From positions 1 through 37,079 of the forward strand of contig JANQRK010000070.1 in NCBI GenBank assembly GCA_028284585.1: a stretch of 37,079 nt of DNA, in the 5' to 3' direction. This DNA comes from Chromatiales bacterium. Its GTDB lineage: Bacteria; Pseudomonadota; Gammaproteobacteria; Chromatiales; Chromatiaceae. The translations under genes were made by a program, and so were the position numbers. Below are positions 1 to 12,939 of this stretch, piece after piece. The notes below the pieces were generated by a model. The model saw nothing but the letters and a program-made list of their open reading frames with translations, made no database searches and was not told where the DNA came from. Numbering within the stretch: the stretch's first letter is position 1; each line of letters opens with the position of its first letter.

Positions 1-50
1 TTTCCAAGGACGGCAACACAGCCCACGATGCTTGTGCCCTGGCCCTTTGG

Positions 51-147
51 GAGCCACTGTGCGAGCGCGACTCCGTGTTGCGTTTCTTGCCAAGGGCGCG
101 GCCATTACCTGCGAAACGCGCCTTGATTCGCGCTCGCACTGTGGCTC
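51..147. repeat. Inverted repeat / palindromic element downstream of pcm
   Basis: Two 20-base arms at 51-70 and 128-147 are reverse complements with one central mismatch (left arm GAGCCACTGTGCGAGCGCGA). Inside them lie further complementary pieces: GCGTTTC at 80-86 against GAAACGC at 113-119, and CAAGGGCGCG at 91-100 against CGCGCCTTG at 117-125. As RNA or single-stranded DNA this would fold into a long, imperfect hairpin. It lies about 30 bp beyond the pcm stop, where nlpD or rpoS often follows in relatives, but no gene is visible in 1-177. It could be a REP/MITE-like repeat or a strong terminator hairpin; no second copy is in the window. Confidence 0.6.
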
Positions 148-177
148 TGAGCGTTACAGAATTATCCGCTTGGCCCA

Positions 178-837
178 CTAGCACACCCCGCTACGCAGCG
201 GTACGAAGACCACACGCTCGAGTATCTCGCGCGCATAGCTGTCGGCCGTGCGCGTTACGCGCACCAACACCTGCTCTTCATCGTGACCGATAGGTAGCAC
301 CATGCGTCCACCTGGGCGAAGCTGCTCAACCAGCCCGAGCGGTAGGCCCTCGGGCGCCGCGGTAACAATAATCCCATCGTAGGGTCCGTACTCCGGCAGG
401 CCCAAGCCGCCGTCACTGTGTTTGGTCACAATGTTGCGGATACCCAGCGTGCCAAAGCGTTGCCTCGCCTGATCCAACAAGGCCTTGATGCGCTCCGCGG
501 TGTACACTCGGCGCACCAACGGGGCCAGCACCGCCGTCTGATAACCAGATCCCGTCCCCACTTCGAGGACGTGCTCCAGCGGTCCATGTTCCAGCAGGCT
601 CTCGGTCATGCGAGCCACCACATAGGGTTGCGAAATGGTCTGACCACAACCGATCGGCAAGGCGGTGTCTTCGTAGGCACGGCTGGCCAAAGCCTCATCG
701 ACAAACAGATGACGTGGCGTCTCGCGAATTCGATCGAGTACGCGCGTGTCCTGGACGCCCTTCTCGCGCAAGCGTCGGATCAAGCGCTCACGGGTCCGCT
801 GCGAGGTCATTCCGATGCCGAGGCGGTGCGCGCTCAC
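178..837 (-). CDS. pcm: Protein-L-isoaspartate O-methyltransferase
   Basis: This cytoplasmic repair enzyme uses S-adenosylmethionine to methylate L-isoaspartyl residues in aged proteins so that they can revert to aspartate. The protein has the family's [18 protein letters not shown] block, the SAM-binding [16 protein letters not shown] motif and the [11 protein letters not shown] segment, and ends FVPLRSG like other Pcm proteins. I chose a GTG start at 835-837: it overlaps the surE stop as GTGA and has a GGAG eight bases upstream, giving 219 aa. The ATG at 808-810 ([10 protein letters not shown]) would give 210 aa and is the alternative; the preceding GIG is often conserved in relatives, which favours the longer form. 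It is translationally coupled to surE, the usual neighbour. Confidence 0.95.
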   Translation of the reverse strand: MSAHRLGIGMTSQRTRERLIRRLREKGVQDTRVLDRIRETPRHLFVDEALASRAYEDTALPIGCGQTISQPYVVARMTESLLEHGPLEHVLEVGTGSGYQTAVLAPLVRRVYTAERIKALLDQARQRFGTLGIRNIVTKHSDGGLGLPEYGPYDGIIVTAAPEGLPLGLVEQLRPGGRMVLPIGHDEEQVLVRVTRTADSYAREILERVVFVPLRSGVC

Positions 838-1583
838 TGCCAAGACTCCAACCAACCCACCAAATTCGGCAAGGCCTGGTGTCGCGTCAGGTCGACCTGG
901 AGCGGCGTGACCGACACGCAGCCATGGCGGACCGCATGAAAATCGGTACCTGGTCCGGCGTCTTGCTCGGCCCCGGCCTGCCCGACCCAGTAAATAGGAC
1001 GCCCACGTGGGTCTTCGGCCTTGATCACTGGCTCGGCCTTGTGGCGGTGTCCTAAACGCGTGGCAAGGATACCCTGCAGCGCGTCGTGCGGTAGATCGGG
1101 GACATTGACATTGAGGATCGAATCCAGTGCCAAAGGCCGCTCGCACAAGCGTTGCACAAGATCGACCGCGACCCGGGCGGCGGTGTCGAAATGCCGCGGT
1201 GTCGATGAGGCGAGCGAGATGGCCAGGGCTGGATAACCCAGAAAGCGCCCCTCGGTAGCCGCAGCCACGGTCCCCGAATAGATCACATCGTCGCCCATGT
1301 TAGCGCCGGCGTTGATGCCGGAGACCACCATGTCCGGCTCCTCTTTCAACAAGCCGGTTATCGCCAAGTGGACGCAGTCAGTAGGGGTGCCCTCGACCCG
1401 CAAGAAGCCGTTTTCCGCAGTGCTTGCGCGGATCGGCTGCTCCAGCGTCAGGGAGTTACTGGCTCCGCTGCGATCACGATCGGGCGCCACCACGATCGCC
1501 TCGGCAATGACTGATATGGCACTGTGCAGCGCCTTCAGGCCGGGCGCCTGGTAGCCGTCGTCGTTGCTGAGCAGAATTCGCAT
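834..1583 (-). CDS. surE: 5'/3'-nucleotidase SurE
   Basis: SurE is a divalent-metal-dependent phosphatase acting on nucleoside monophosphates and short polyphosphates; in many bacteria it is a stationary-phase survival factor encoded with pcm. The 249-aa protein begins [10 protein letters not shown], carrying the metal-binding Asp8-Asp9 pair, followed by [12 protein letters not shown] and [19 protein letters not shown], the conserved active-site segments. Length is normal for the family (E. coli about 253). The ATG at 1581-1583 is preceded by a GGAAG. Its TGA overlaps the proposed GTG of pcm. It is divergent from the smr gene across a 107-bp gap. In many relatives truD and surE are adjacent on one strand; here the smr gene separates them. 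Confidence 0.96.
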   Translation of the reverse strand: MRILLSNDDGYQAPGLKALHSAISVIAEAIVVAPDRDRSGASNSLTLEQPIRASTAENGFLRVEGTPTDCVHLAITGLLKEEPDMVVSGINAGANMGDDVIYSGTVAAATEGRFLGYPALAISLASSTPRHFDTAARVAVDLVQRLCERPLALDSILNVNVPDLPHDALQGILATRLGHRHKAEPVIKAEDPRGRPIYWVGQAGAEQDAGPGTDFHAVRHGCVSVTPLQVDLTRHQALPNLVGWLESWQ

Positions 1584-1634
1584 GCGCTTCCAGGTGCCTG
1601 CCGACCCGGCTTCGAGGTCGGTCCCAAGCAGCGG

Positions 1635-1640
1635 ATAATA
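1635..1640 (-). promoter_or_regulatory. Possible -10 element for surE-pcm
   Basis: Reading on the minus strand, TATTAT (five of six to TATAAT) lies about 50 bp upstream of the surE start within the surE/smr divergent gap. No good -35 hexamer accompanies it, so the call is weak. Confidence 0.25.
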
Positions 1641-1690
1641 CCGTAATCCCCGGCTTGAACTGAACTGCGCAAGCGGTTTCAATCTCCTGC

Positions 1691-2233
1691 ATGAGCGGCC
1701 CCGAAGACAACGAGCAGGACGACGATAACCGCGCCTTCGGCGAGGCAATGCGTGATGTCGAACGACTCGGCGCCGACCGCGTCGATCCATACCGAAAACG
1801 CCGCCGTCCGGTACCGCTTGGGTTGTCGGTCGGCGATGAAGACGACACCGAGCCGGCAGAGCAACCGATCGAGACCGGCGAATTCCTCGAGTTCCGCCGC
1901 CCCGGCATCCAACATCGCTTATTCCGCGACCTACAGCGCGGCGTGATCGAGGCCAGGGCAACACTGGATCTCCATGGCCTGCGGGTGCACGAGGCGCGGC
2001 CGGCATTGACCCGTTTCCTGGCGCAGAGCCTGGCGGCACGACGCCGTTGCGTACGTATCATTCATGGCAAGGGCCGCCGTTCGGATGGTCGCCAACCAGT
2101 GCTGAAACAAAAGACCAATCAATGGTTGCGGCATAGGGACGAGGTGTTGGCCTTCGTCTCTGCGCCGCGTTGGGATGGCGGGACGGGTGCCGTGTATGTC
2201 CTGTTGGCCAACCAACAGCAACGCGCCCGTTAG
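1691..2233 (+). CDS. Smr-domain protein (SmrA/SmrB-like, putative endonuclease)
   Basis: A 180-aa protein with a C-terminal Smr domain (about residues 88-172), the nuclease-type domain also found at the C-terminus of MutS2. Visible motifs are LDLHG (92-96) and HGKG (125-128), followed by the typical [19 protein letters not shown] end. The N-terminal half is acidic and then basic (KRRRP near 36-40) with no recognisable fold. SmrB proteins in E. coli cleave mRNA at collided ribosomes, whereas SmrA-type functions are less defined; I cannot place this one with certainty. The start ATG has only weak ribosome-binding sequence. It is divergent from surE and convergent with truD, breaking the usual truD-surE adjacency. 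Confidence 0.88.
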   Translation: MSGPEDNEQDDDNRAFGEAMRDVERLGADRVDPYRKRRRPVPLGLSVGDEDDTEPAEQPIETGEFLEFRRPGIQHRLFRDLQRGVIEARATLDLHGLRVHEARPALTRFLAQSLAARRRCVRIIHGKGRRSDGRQPVLKQKTNQWLRHRDEVLAFVSAPRWDGGTGAVYVLLANQQQRAR

Positions 2234-2307
2234 CTAGCCCGACCTATCCGAATCCCTTGGAGACCTGAGGGACCCATCACACAGTGCGGCACAGACCTTC
2301 AGTCACC

Positions 2308-3390
2308 TCATAAATGCACGATTTCACGCAACACCGAGGTCGCATAGGCACCGGCACACAAGTCGAAACCCAGTAGCAGTGTATCGCCGTCCCACTGCCA
2401 GTCCAGATCCTCGACTAGCAGGCGCAAGGCACGACGGTCCTGGTCCAGTCCCATGCCTTGCAATCCCTCGATCCAGTCAGACCAGTTCGCCAGGGCGGCA
2501 CGCTCCAGTTTCAGGGCATCACCCAGCGGCTGCAGCGCACGCCCTGGCCGACCGCATAGGGGGCCAGTCGGGTGCACCGCCAGGCGCGCCAAACGCAGGG
2601 CGATCTCGGGATCCCTTGGGTCGTGCAGGAATTGGCCGCGCGAGCCGGCCGGGGTCAATACATCGCCGATCATCACTCGGTCCCAGCAGCCCGCTGCGAC
2701 GCGCGCCTGCGCTACTTGGTTGAACAACTGCGCACGCGCCGCAGACAACAATAGTCCGCGTCGCTGCCGACTAGGTCGCCGCCCACGTCCGGCGAACAGC
2801 TCGGCAACGCAGTCGAGATTCTGCCCCGCGTTGCCGAAGCGCTGGGCACCGAAGTAGTTCGGGGTCCCAGCGGCCGCGATGGCGCGCAATCGATCTTCCA
2901 GCGCGACCCGATCGCCGTCTACGTCGGTGATCCGCAGCATGAAGCGATTGCCGCGCAAGGCCCCACGGCGAACCTTGCGGTGATGGCGCTCCGCGGCGAG
3001 GACGGTCAGCGATTCGTCCTCGAGTTCCGACCAATCGGGTGCCGCACGCCCGGGCAACTGTACGCTGAAGTGCTGGGTGGTCACTGCATGGCGGTCTTTC
3101 AGCCCTGCGTAACTAACCGCGACTGGCGGGACGTCGGCGAACCTTGCCAAGGCCTGCGCAACCTCTTGGGTGTTGCGTCCACGCTTGCGCAGTCTGAGCA
3201 GCACATGCTCGCCGGCACCCGAGGCACTATAGCCGAGCTGCTCTTCGACAACGAAGTCCTCGGGACAGGCGCGCAGCCGCCCACGCACTACTGGCCCACC
3301 ATGCGCAAAGGCCAGACCACGTGTCGGATCACCGGGTCGCGATTCGGGCGACGAGACGGATGGCATAGTAGACGGCGCTGGCGCGCTCAC
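2308..3390 (-). CDS. truD: tRNA pseudouridine(13) synthase TruD
   Basis: TruD converts uridine 13 of certain tRNAs to pseudouridine. The 360-aa protein has the family signature [11 protein letters not shown] with the catalytic aspartate at residue 99, the RGNRFMLRI segment, [12 protein letters not shown] and the C-terminal [11 protein letters not shown] end. Start: a GTG at 3388-3390 overlaps the ispF TGA in a GTGA arrangement, which suggests coupling. An ATG at 3364-3366 (MPSVSS) would drop eight residues and has no visible ribosome-binding site. The first 30 residues are Pro/Ser-rich and poorly conserved, so the exact start is uncertain. It is convergent with the smr gene. Confidence 0.95.
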   Translation of the reverse strand: MSAPAPSTMPSVSSPESRPGDPTRGLAFAHGGPVVRGRLRACPEDFVVEEQLGYSASGAGEHVLLRLRKRGRNTQEVAQALARFADVPPVAVSYAGLKDRHAVTTQHFSVQLPGRAAPDWSELEDESLTVLAAERHHRKVRRGALRGNRFMLRITDVDGDRVALEDRLRAIAAAGTPNYFGAQRFGNAGQNLDCVAELFAGRGRRPSRQRRGLLLSAARAQLFNQVAQARVAAGCWDRVMIGDVLTPAGSRGQFLHDPRDPEIALRLARLAVHPTGPLCGRPGRALQPLGDALKLERAALANWSDWIEGLQGMGLDQDRRALRLLVEDLDWQWDGDTLLLGFDLCAGAYATSVLREIVHL

Positions 3391-3860
3391 ACCTGGCCCA
3401 ACAACACAACCGCGTGTGCGGCGATCCCCTCGCTGCGTCCGATGTAGCCCATGCGCTCAGTGGTGGTGGCCTTGACATTTACCGCCTCGACCGCAACGCC
3501 GATATCCTGTGCCAGATTGGTGCACATGGCGCCGATATGTGGCCCCATGCGCGGCGCCTGCGCGACCAGCGTGCAGTCCAGGTTGACGACTCGCAGATCG
3601 CGTTCGGCAAGAGCATCGCGCACCTGGCGGAGCAACAGTCGACTATCGATCCCGCGATACTGGGGATCCGAATCCGGAAAGTGACGTCCGATATCGCCTA
3701 AGGCCGCCGCGCCAAGCAGGGCGTCGCAGATCGCATGAATCAATACATCGCCGTCGGAATGGGCCTCCAAGCCCTTGTCATGCGCGATGCGTACGCCACC
3801 GATGGTGACGTGGGATCCGTGCCCAAACCGGTGCGCATCGAAACCGTGGCCTACTCGCAT
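3387..3860 (-). CDS. ispF: 2-C-methyl-D-erythritol 2,4-cyclodiphosphate synthase
   Basis: IspF catalyses the cyclisation step of the non-mevalonate (MEP) isoprenoid pathway, releasing CMP. The 157-aa protein starts [13 protein letters not shown] with metal ligands Asp8 and His10, continues with [19 protein letters not shown] (third metal ligand His42) and [12 protein letters not shown], and ends with the family's [21 protein letters not shown] block. Length and motifs are entirely normal. Its stop overlaps the truD start. It is separated from ispD by a plus-strand hydrolase gene, so ispF must have its own promoter in the 65-bp divergent gap 3861-3925. Confidence 0.97.
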   Translation of the reverse strand: MRVGHGFDAHRFGHGSHVTIGGVRIAHDKGLEAHSDGDVLIHAICDALLGAAALGDIGRHFPDSDPQYRGIDSRLLLRQVRDALAERDLRVVNLDCTLVAQAPRMGPHIGAMCTNLAQDIGVAVEAVNVKATTTERMGYIGRSEGIAAHAVVLLGQV

Positions 3861-3925
3861 GGTGGTCCGCCTGCTCCTGAACGAGACGCGGAATCATATC
3901 ACCCGTGGCGCGCTACACTGGCGGC

Positions 3926-4687
3926 ATGCGGCTGTTCGATACCCATTGCCACATCGACGTCGACGCCTTCGACGCCGATCGCGATCAAGTCCTCGACGAT
4001 GCCCGGGCGGCGGGTGTCAGCGATCTGTTGATCCCGGCGATCCGCCGTGCCACCTGGCCGGCACTGATCGAACTGTGCGCACGCGATCCACAGCTACATC
4101 TGGCGCTTGGCCTGCATCCCGTGTTTCTCGACCGCCACGCAGACCAAGACACTGCTGTGCTGGCATCAACGGTCGCAGTGGCCCGTCCTGTCGCTATCGG
4201 AGAGATTGGCCTCGACTGGTTCGTCGATGACCTGGATCGCACACGCCAACAACAATTGTTGGAACACCAGCTCGAAGTCGCGCAGGATTGCCAGCTACCC
4301 GTGGTGCTCCATGTGCGCAAGGCGCACGATGCCATGTTGGCGACGCTCAAACGCTATCGCCTGGTCGGTGGCTTCTGCCATGCCTTCAGCGGCAGCCTGC
4401 AACAAGCGACCCATTATCTGGATCTGGGGTTCTGCCTCGGGTTCGGCGGCATGCTGACATTCGAACGCTCGCGTCGCCTGCGTCGCCTGGCGGCGGAGCT
4501 ACCGCTGGAGGCCTTGGTGCTCGAGACCGACGCCCCAGACATGAGCGTCGCCTCGCACCACCATGAGCGCAACAGTCCCGCGTATCTGCCCGAGATCTTG
4601 GAGGCGCTGGCACGACTGCGCGGGCTCGCGGCTTCCGAGGTGGCCGCGGCCACTACCGCGAACGCGCACCGCATATTGGGTATCTAA
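3926..4687 (+). CDS. TatD-family metal-dependent hydrolase (YjjV-like)
   Basis: A 253-aa cytoplasmic amidohydrolase-fold protein of the TatD DNase superfamily, closest by eye to E. coli YjjV. Metal-ligand motifs are in order: DTHCHID near the N-terminus, GLHP, GEIGLDWF, LHVRKAHD, CHAFSGS and ETDAPDM. These proteins are usually annotated as 3'-5' deoxyribonucleases or phosphoesterases; the true substrate of YjjV is not well established. I start at ATG 3926, which gives the canonical MRLFDTHCH opening; a GTG at 3905 would add seven residues. It is on the opposite strand to both neighbours and sits between ispF and ispD, which are adjacent in many relatives. Confidence 0.92.
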   Translation: MRLFDTHCHIDVDAFDADRDQVLDDARAAGVSDLLIPAIRRATWPALIELCARDPQLHLALGLHPVFLDRHADQDTAVLASTVAVARPVAIGEIGLDWFVDDLDRTRQQQLLEHQLEVAQDCQLPVVLHVRKAHDAMLATLKRYRLVGGFCHAFSGSLQQATHYLDLGFCLGFGGMLTFERSRRLRRLAAELPLEALVLETDAPDMSVASHHHERNSPAYLPEILEALARLRGLAASEVAAATTANAHRILGI

Positions 4688-4716
4688 CACAGCAAGTCCC
4701 TGCTCGGGCCAACAAT

Positions 4717-5433
4717 CTAGGCCGCGCCAGCCTCGGCCGCTTGGCGTTCCAGATAGAAGGCGGCTAAAGCCAGATCCTCGGGCCGTGTGATCTTGAGATT
4801 GTCCGGCTGGCTCTCGACCATGATGGGCCGCATCCCGACCCACTCGATGGCACTGGCCTCGTCGGTCACCAGGAATCCGGCATCCAGCGCGCCCTTCAGG
4901 GCATCGAATAGGACACCTAGGCGAAACATCTGGGGGGTGAAGGCACGCCATAGATGGGCACGTTCGACCGTCCCGACGACCTGGTCGACGGCATCGGTGC
5001 GCTTCATCGTGTCGCTGACCATCAGCCCAAGCAGGCCACCGACGTCATGCGTCCGCACCATCTGGATCAGACGATCGACATCGCTGCGTCTGACGCAGGG
5101 CCGCGCGGCATCGTGCACCAGCACCCAATCGTGCGGGTCGGCGCACGCGCGCAGCGCGGTCAGCGCATTGAACACCGAATTGCAGCGCTCGCGCCCTCCG
5201 GGGACACACACCAGGTCCGGATGACCGGCAAACTCGGCATCTTGCCAGCGCTGGTCCTCCTCGCTCAGCGCGAGGTACAGGCCATCCACCATGGGGTGCA
5301 GCAGGAGACGCTCGATGGTGTGATCAATCACCAAGCGGCCATCGAGTTCGAGATATTGCTTGGGTACCGAGCTACCCATGCGGCGCCCGACGCCAGCGGC
5401 GGGTATCACCACCCAGAAGGCTGGCTCAGTCAT
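4717..5433 (-). CDS. ispD: 2-C-methyl-D-erythritol 4-phosphate cytidylyltransferase
   Basis: IspD transfers CMP from CTP to methylerythritol phosphate in the MEP pathway. The 238-aa protein has the nucleotidyltransferase P-loop-like PAAGVGRRMGSSVPKQY (residues about 11-27), GGRERCNSVFNAL, VHDAARPC and the C-terminal NLKITRPEDLALA, the standard set for the family. The ATG at 5431-5433 lies inside the 3' end of ftsB (8-base overlap), so the two are almost certainly co-translated. It is convergent with the YjjV-like gene. In this strain ispD and ispF are no longer contiguous. Confidence 0.97.
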   Translation of the reverse strand: MTEPAFWVVIPAAGVGRRMGSSVPKQYLELDGRLVIDHTIERLLLHPMVDGLYLALSEEDQRWQDAEFAGHPDLVCVPGGRERCNSVFNALTALRACADPHDWVLVHDAARPCVRRSDVDRLIQMVRTHDVGGLLGLMVSDTMKRTDAVDQVVGTVERAHLWRAFTPQMFRLGVLFDALKGALDAGFLVTDEASAIEWVGMRPIMVESQPDNLKITRPEDLALAAFYLERQAAEAGAA

Positions 5434-5728
5434 GCTTGGCCTTGTCCGGCGGCAACAGCTGGTAGTAGGTCTCGCCTTGCTGGATCAGCCCGAGTTCGCT
5501 ACGCGCCCGACCCTCGATGGCTGCCAAGCCCTCCTTCAGATCATCGACCTCCGCCTGCAAGGTGGCATTACGCTCGTGCAGTTGGTCCAACTGGACACGC
5601 TGTGTGGCGAGCTGACGACGCAGGCTATCGACCTCGGCCAGGCTGCCCTCACCAAACCACAGACGCCATTGCAGTGCGATTAGCACGAACAACAGTATGC
5701 TGACCGCAACTGAGACTTTCCAACTCAC
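5426..5728 (-). CDS. ftsB: Cell division protein FtsB
   Basis: FtsB is a small bitopic inner-membrane protein that joins FtsL and FtsQ in the divisome. The 100-aa product has one N-terminal membrane segment (about residues 5-20, VSVAVSILLFVLIALQ), then a coiled coil (about 29-70) and the diagnostic RARSELGLIQQGETYYQLLP end. The likely start is GTG at 5726-5728; no good ribosome-binding site lies immediately upstream. It overlaps ispD. Its start is only 22 bp from the end of palindromic element copy 1, so its transcription must come through that element from eno or from a promoter formed at the element's edge. Confidence 0.93.
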   Translation of the reverse strand: MSWKVSVAVSILLFVLIALQWRLWFGEGSLAEVDSLRRQLATQRVQLDQLHERNATLQAEVDDLKEGLAAIEGRARSELGLIQQGETYYQLLPPDKAKHD

Positions 5729-5750
5729 CCGAAGCCGTTACCTTTACTTA

Positions 5751-6014
5751 GGGCCTGTTCACACTACGTGAGACGCAGCGACGGCGGCCGTTTTTCTGGC
5801 CAGCAAGGCGCTGTGAGCGCGGTGTGCCCACCGCACAGGAGCGAGCAGCAACGCCGTTGGACGGGAAAACGGCCCCGTCCCTTCGGGTTGCGCCCCAAAA
5901 CCCGCCATGCGGCGTTGCTCGTCGTTCATTTAGACCCACTAAATCGCTCTCCTCGCGCCTTACCTGGCGCGTTTTGGGGCAGCAACGCTGCGTCTCACGT
6001 AGTGTGAACAGGCC

Positions 6015-6015
<1 letters not shown>
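5751..6015. mobile_element. MITE-like palindromic element, copy 1
   Basis: A 265-bp non-coding element with perfect 30-bp terminal inverted repeats (outer end GGGCCTGTTCACACTACGTG; the right end is its exact complement), flanked on both sides by TA (5749-5750 and 6016-6017), consistent with a 2-bp target duplication. Internally it has a second inverted pair (GAGCAGCAACGCCG against CGGCGTTGCTCGTC) and a small ATTTAG/CTAAAT hairpin. There is no transposase; the short open frames inside are also seen in copy 2 but look accidental. The GGGCCTGTT ends and TA duplication suggest mobilisation by an IS5-group or IS630/Tc1-type transposase, which is inference. It fills the eno-ftsB gap completely. Confidence 0.85.
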
Positions 6016-7313
<1,298 letters not shown>

Positions 7314-7385
7314 CTAACAGGATAGAACGTTTAGCACTGCCGACCGGCTGGTCCGATCAATAGCGATGGCCGGCGGCGGTCCGCC

Positions 7386-10297
<2,912 letters not shown>

Positions 10298-11056
10298 GTG
10301 CCTGACAAAATCGTCGTCTCGATCGATAAGATTAAAGTCGCGTGTCGCGACTGTAGTCTTTCTACCCTCTGTCTCCCGATGGGGCTGCGCCCCGAGGATG
10401 TCGATCGGCTGGATGCCATTGTGAAACGCAACCGCCCGCTGCAACGCGGTGATCATCTCTTCCGCGCCGGCGAACCCTTTCGCAACCTGTACGTGGTCAA
10501 AACCGGCGCCATAAAGACATTCACCCAAACCAGTGACGGCAATGAGCAGGTCGTCGGGTTTCACCTGCATGGCGAGGTCCTTGGCTTGGACGCGATTCAG
10601 GACGGCTCGCACGGCTGCAGCGCCCGCGCACTCGAGACCACCGCGGTCTGCGAACTGCCATTCGAACGGCTCGAGGAGTTGGCGTCCGGTATCCCAAGCT
10701 TGCAGCATCAGATGTTTCGCCTGCTGAGCAAAGAGATCGGCCATGAGGCAGAGATGATGGCACTGCTCGGTCGAGGCACTGCCGAGGAGCGTGTTGCGTC
10801 CTTCCTGCTGAGCCTGTCGGAGCGTTTCAAACGACGTGGCTTTTCGGCAACGGACTTTTTTCTGAGCATGTCCCGGCAGGAGATCGGCAGCTATCTGGGA
10901 CTGGCGCTGGAGACAGTCAGTCGACTGTTCACACGCCTCCAGGACGACAAGATTCTCAAAGTGGAACGCAGGCACGTGCAGATACTGGACATCGAGCGCC
11001 TACGTTCGATGGTGTCGCAACATGCGGCCTGCGAGGCGCATCAGGCCAGCCCCTAG
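10298..11056 (+). CDS. fnr: Fnr/Anr-type oxygen-sensing transcriptional regulator
   Basis: A CRP/FNR-family activator that senses low oxygen with a 4Fe-4S cluster. With a GTG start at 10298 it is 252 aa, the usual size. Three N-terminal cysteines (16, 19, 25) have the exact C-x2-C-x5-C spacing of E. coli Fnr, and the fourth is in the conserved VCELPFE segment (about 118). The cyclic-nucleotide-type beta roll follows (GFHLHGEVLGLDAI), then a C-terminal helix-turn-helix with QEIGSYLGLALETVSRLF; its ETVSR matches the E-x2-SR recognition helix that reads TTGAT-N4-ATCAA. A GTG at 10253 would add 15 residues. The gene is directly upstream of, and parallel to, the cco operon, whose promoter carries a matching site. 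Confidence 0.94.
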   Translation: MPDKIVVSIDKIKVACRDCSLSTLCLPMGLRPEDVDRLDAIVKRNRPLQRGDHLFRAGEPFRNLYVVKTGAIKTFTQTSDGNEQVVGFHLHGEVLGLDAIQDGSHGCSARALETTAVCELPFERLEELASGIPSLQHQMFRLLSKEIGHEAEMMALLGRGTAEERVASFLLSLSERFKRRGFSATDFFLSMSRQEIGSYLGLALETVSRLFTRLQDDKILKVERRHVQILDIERLRSMVSQHAACEAHQASP

Positions 11057-11085
11057 GCTGAGTCCGGCCCAAGCTGGCTGACCTA

Positions 11086-11351
11086 GGGCCTGTTTACACT
11101 ACGCGAGGCGCAGCGACGGCGGCCGTTTTTTCGGCCAACGAGACGCTGCGAGCGTAATGTACTCACTGGTACATGAGCGAGCAGCAACAAAGTTGGTCGG
11201 AAAAACGGCCCTGTCCCTTCGGGTTGCGCCCCAAAACGCGCCACGCGGCGTTGCTCGTCGTTCATATAGGCTCACTAAACCTCTCTCCTCGCGCTTTGCC
11301 TGACACGTTTTGGGGCAGCAACGCTGCGCCTTGCGTAGTGTGAGCAGGCCC
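11086..11351. mobile_element. MITE-like palindromic element, copy 2
   Basis: A 266-bp relative of the element at 5751-6015, in the same orientation and roughly four-fifths identical by eye over the full length. The 30-bp terminal repeats start GGGCCTGTTTACACTACG and differ from each other at three positions. The flanks are TA on the left (11084-11085) and TG on the right, so any target duplication has decayed; this looks older than copy 1. The conserved inner stretch around CCCTTCGGGTTGCGCCCC is nearly unchanged between copies. It lies 29 bp after the fnr stop and ends 35 bp before the Fnr-type site of the cco promoter. It encodes no transposase. Confidence 0.85.
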
Positions 11352-11386
11352 TGAGTATTCGCATCAAAACACTGCGTGGTGCGTAG

Positions 11387-11429
11387 TTGACCGAAAGCAA
11401 AGCAGTGAATCCTAATAAAGAATTATAAT
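11387..11429 (+). promoter_or_regulatory. Fnr-activated (class II) promoter of the cco operon
   Basis: TTGAC-CGAA-AGCAA at 11387-11400 matches the Fnr/Anr consensus TTGAT-N4-ATCAA at eight of ten positions. A perfect TATAAT follows at 11424-11429. Transcription would begin near 11435-11436, placing the Fnr site centred at about -41.5 to -42.5, the class II activator position. There is no good -35 hexamer, as expected for an activator-dependent promoter. The only ATG that would give a longer CcoN (11428) overlaps this -10 box, so it cannot be the start codon if the promoter is real. Confidence 0.8.
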
Positions 11430-11482
11430 GCCCAACAGGCCGGTTCGCAGGGTCGCGCTGCACGGCCGCAGTAATTTCTTCT

Positions 11483-11487
11483 GGGAG
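11483..11487 (+). promoter_or_regulatory. Ribosome-binding site deciding the ccoN start
   Basis: GGGAG lies six bases before a TTG at 11494-11496 in the ccoN frame. No such sequence precedes the upstream ATG at 11428. With the promoter mapping above, this supports initiation at the TTG. Confidence 0.65.
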
Positions 11488-11493
11488 ACGCAG

Positions 11494-12921
11494 TTGGAGC
11501 GACAGACCACCTACGATTACAAGGTCGTACGCCAATTTGCGATCATCACCGTCTTCTGGGGCATAGCCGGGATGCTGGTCGGCGTAATCATCGCCGCGCA
11601 ACTGGCGTTCCCGACGCTGTTCGAAGGCATCCCTTGGCTCAGCTATGGTCGCTTGCGACCGCTGCACACCAATGCGGTGATCTTCGCGTTCGGCGGCTCG
11701 GCGCTGTTCGCGACATCCTATTACGTCGTGCAGCGGACCACGCAGGCGCGCCTGTTCGGCGGCCCGTTGGCGGCCTTCACCTTTTGGGGTTGGACGCTGG
11801 CCATGCTGCTTGCGGCGATCACGTTGCCACATGGCATTACTTCAGGCAAAGAATATGCAGAACTGGAGTGGCCGATCGATCTACTGATCGCCGCGGTGTG
11901 GGTCGCGTACGCTATCGTGTTCTTCGGCACCATCGCGAAACGCCGAGTCAAACACATCTATGTCGCGAACTGGTTCTTCGGAGCCTTTATCCTGACGGTT
12001 GCGGTACTGCACATCGTCAACAGCGCATTTGTCCCGGTCTCGTTGACCAAGGGCTATAGCTTCTACCCGGGCGCGATCGATGCGATGGTGCAGTGGTGGT
12101 ATGGCCACAATGCAGTCGGCTTCTTCTTGACCACGGCCTTCCTTGGCATGATGTATTACTTCGTGCCCAAACAGGCCGAACGCCCCATCTACTCCTACCG
12201 GTTGTCAATCGTGCACTTCTGGGCACTGATCTCGACCTATATGTGGGCCGGGCCGCACCACCTGCATTACACGGCATTGCCCGACTGGGCCCAGTCGGTC
12301 GGGATGATCTTCTCGCTGATCCTGCTGGCGCCCTCTTGGGGTGGGATGATCAACGGCATCATGACCCTGTCCGGGGCCTGGCATAAGCTGCGCACCGACC
12401 CGGTGCTGAAGTTCCTGATCGTTTCGCTCTCTTTCTACGGCATGTCGACCTTTGAGGGCCCGATGATGTCGATCAAGACCGTCAACGCCCTGTCGCACTA
12501 CACCGACTGGACGATCGGTCACGTCCACTCCGGGGCACTCGGTTGGGTGGCGATGATCTCAATCGGCTCGTTGTATTATTTGATTCCACGCCTGTTCGGC
12601 AAGGTCCATATGCACAGTATGAAACTGGTCGAATTGCACTTTTGGATCGCCACGCTCGGCGTCGTGCTGTACATCGCGGCGATGTGGGTCGCGGGTGTGA
12701 CCCAGGGTCTGATGTGGCGCGCGGTGAACGCCGACGGCACCCTCACCTACTCGTTTATCGAATCGGTGGAGAGCACCTATCCTTTTTACTACGTGCGGCT
12801 GCTCGGTGGTGCCATGTTCCTGGCCGGGATGCTGCTCATGGCCTACAACACCTGGCGGACGGTGGCCGAGGGTCGCAGCGCCGACGCCGACGATGCCATC
12901 CCGGCATCGGCTACCCGCTGA
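11494..12921 (+). CDS. ccoN: cbb3-type cytochrome c oxidase subunit I
   Basis: Catalytic subunit of the high-affinity cbb3 oxidase, an inner-membrane haem-copper enzyme that reduces oxygen at low concentration and pumps protons. About twelve membrane segments are evident. Haem and CuB ligands are visible in [43 protein letters not shown] (the CuB His pair) and [17 protein letters not shown]. With a TTG start the protein is 475 aa and begins a few residues before [11 protein letters not shown], as in relatives; the longer ATG 11428 reading adds 22 residues that do not look like CcoN and overlaps the -10 box. It is first in ccoNOQP, under the Fnr-type promoter. Confidence 0.96.
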   Translation: MERQTTYDYKVVRQFAIITVFWGIAGMLVGVIIAAQLAFPTLFEGIPWLSYGRLRPLHTNAVIFAFGGSALFATSYYVVQRTTQARLFGGPLAAFTFWGWTLAMLLAAITLPHGITSGKEYAELEWPIDLLIAAVWVAYAIVFFGTIAKRRVKHIYVANWFFGAFILTVAVLHIVNSAFVPVSLTKGYSFYPGAIDAMVQWWYGHNAVGFFLTTAFLGMMYYFVPKQAERPIYSYRLSIVHFWALISTYMWAGPHHLHYTALPDWAQSVGMIFSLILLAPSWGGMINGIMTLSGAWHKLRTDPVLKFLIVSLSFYGMSTFEGPMMSIKTVNALSHYTDWTIGHVHSGALGWVAMISIGSLYYLIPRLFGKVHMHSMKLVELHFWIATLGVVLYIAAMWVAGVTQGLMWRAVNADGTLTYSFIESVESTYPFYYVRLLGGAMFLAGMLLMAYNTWRTVAEGRSADADDAIPASATR

Positions 12922-12939
12922 GCAGAAAGGCATCCGACC

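Noticed and set aside
4954..5703. Plus-strand frame across ispD and ftsB (249 codons)
   Set aside because: Both genes on the minus strand are unambiguous, and this frame has no recognisable protein features.
5748..5939. Similar short open frames inside both palindromic elements (also 11083-11265)
   Set aside because: They share an end because the elements are homologous, but they are short, arginine-rich and run across the inverted repeats; no transposase motif is present.
11428..11493. N-terminal extension of CcoN from ATG 11428
   Set aside because: This ATG overlaps the TATAAT box of the cco promoter, has no ribosome-binding site, and the extra residues do not resemble CcoN.
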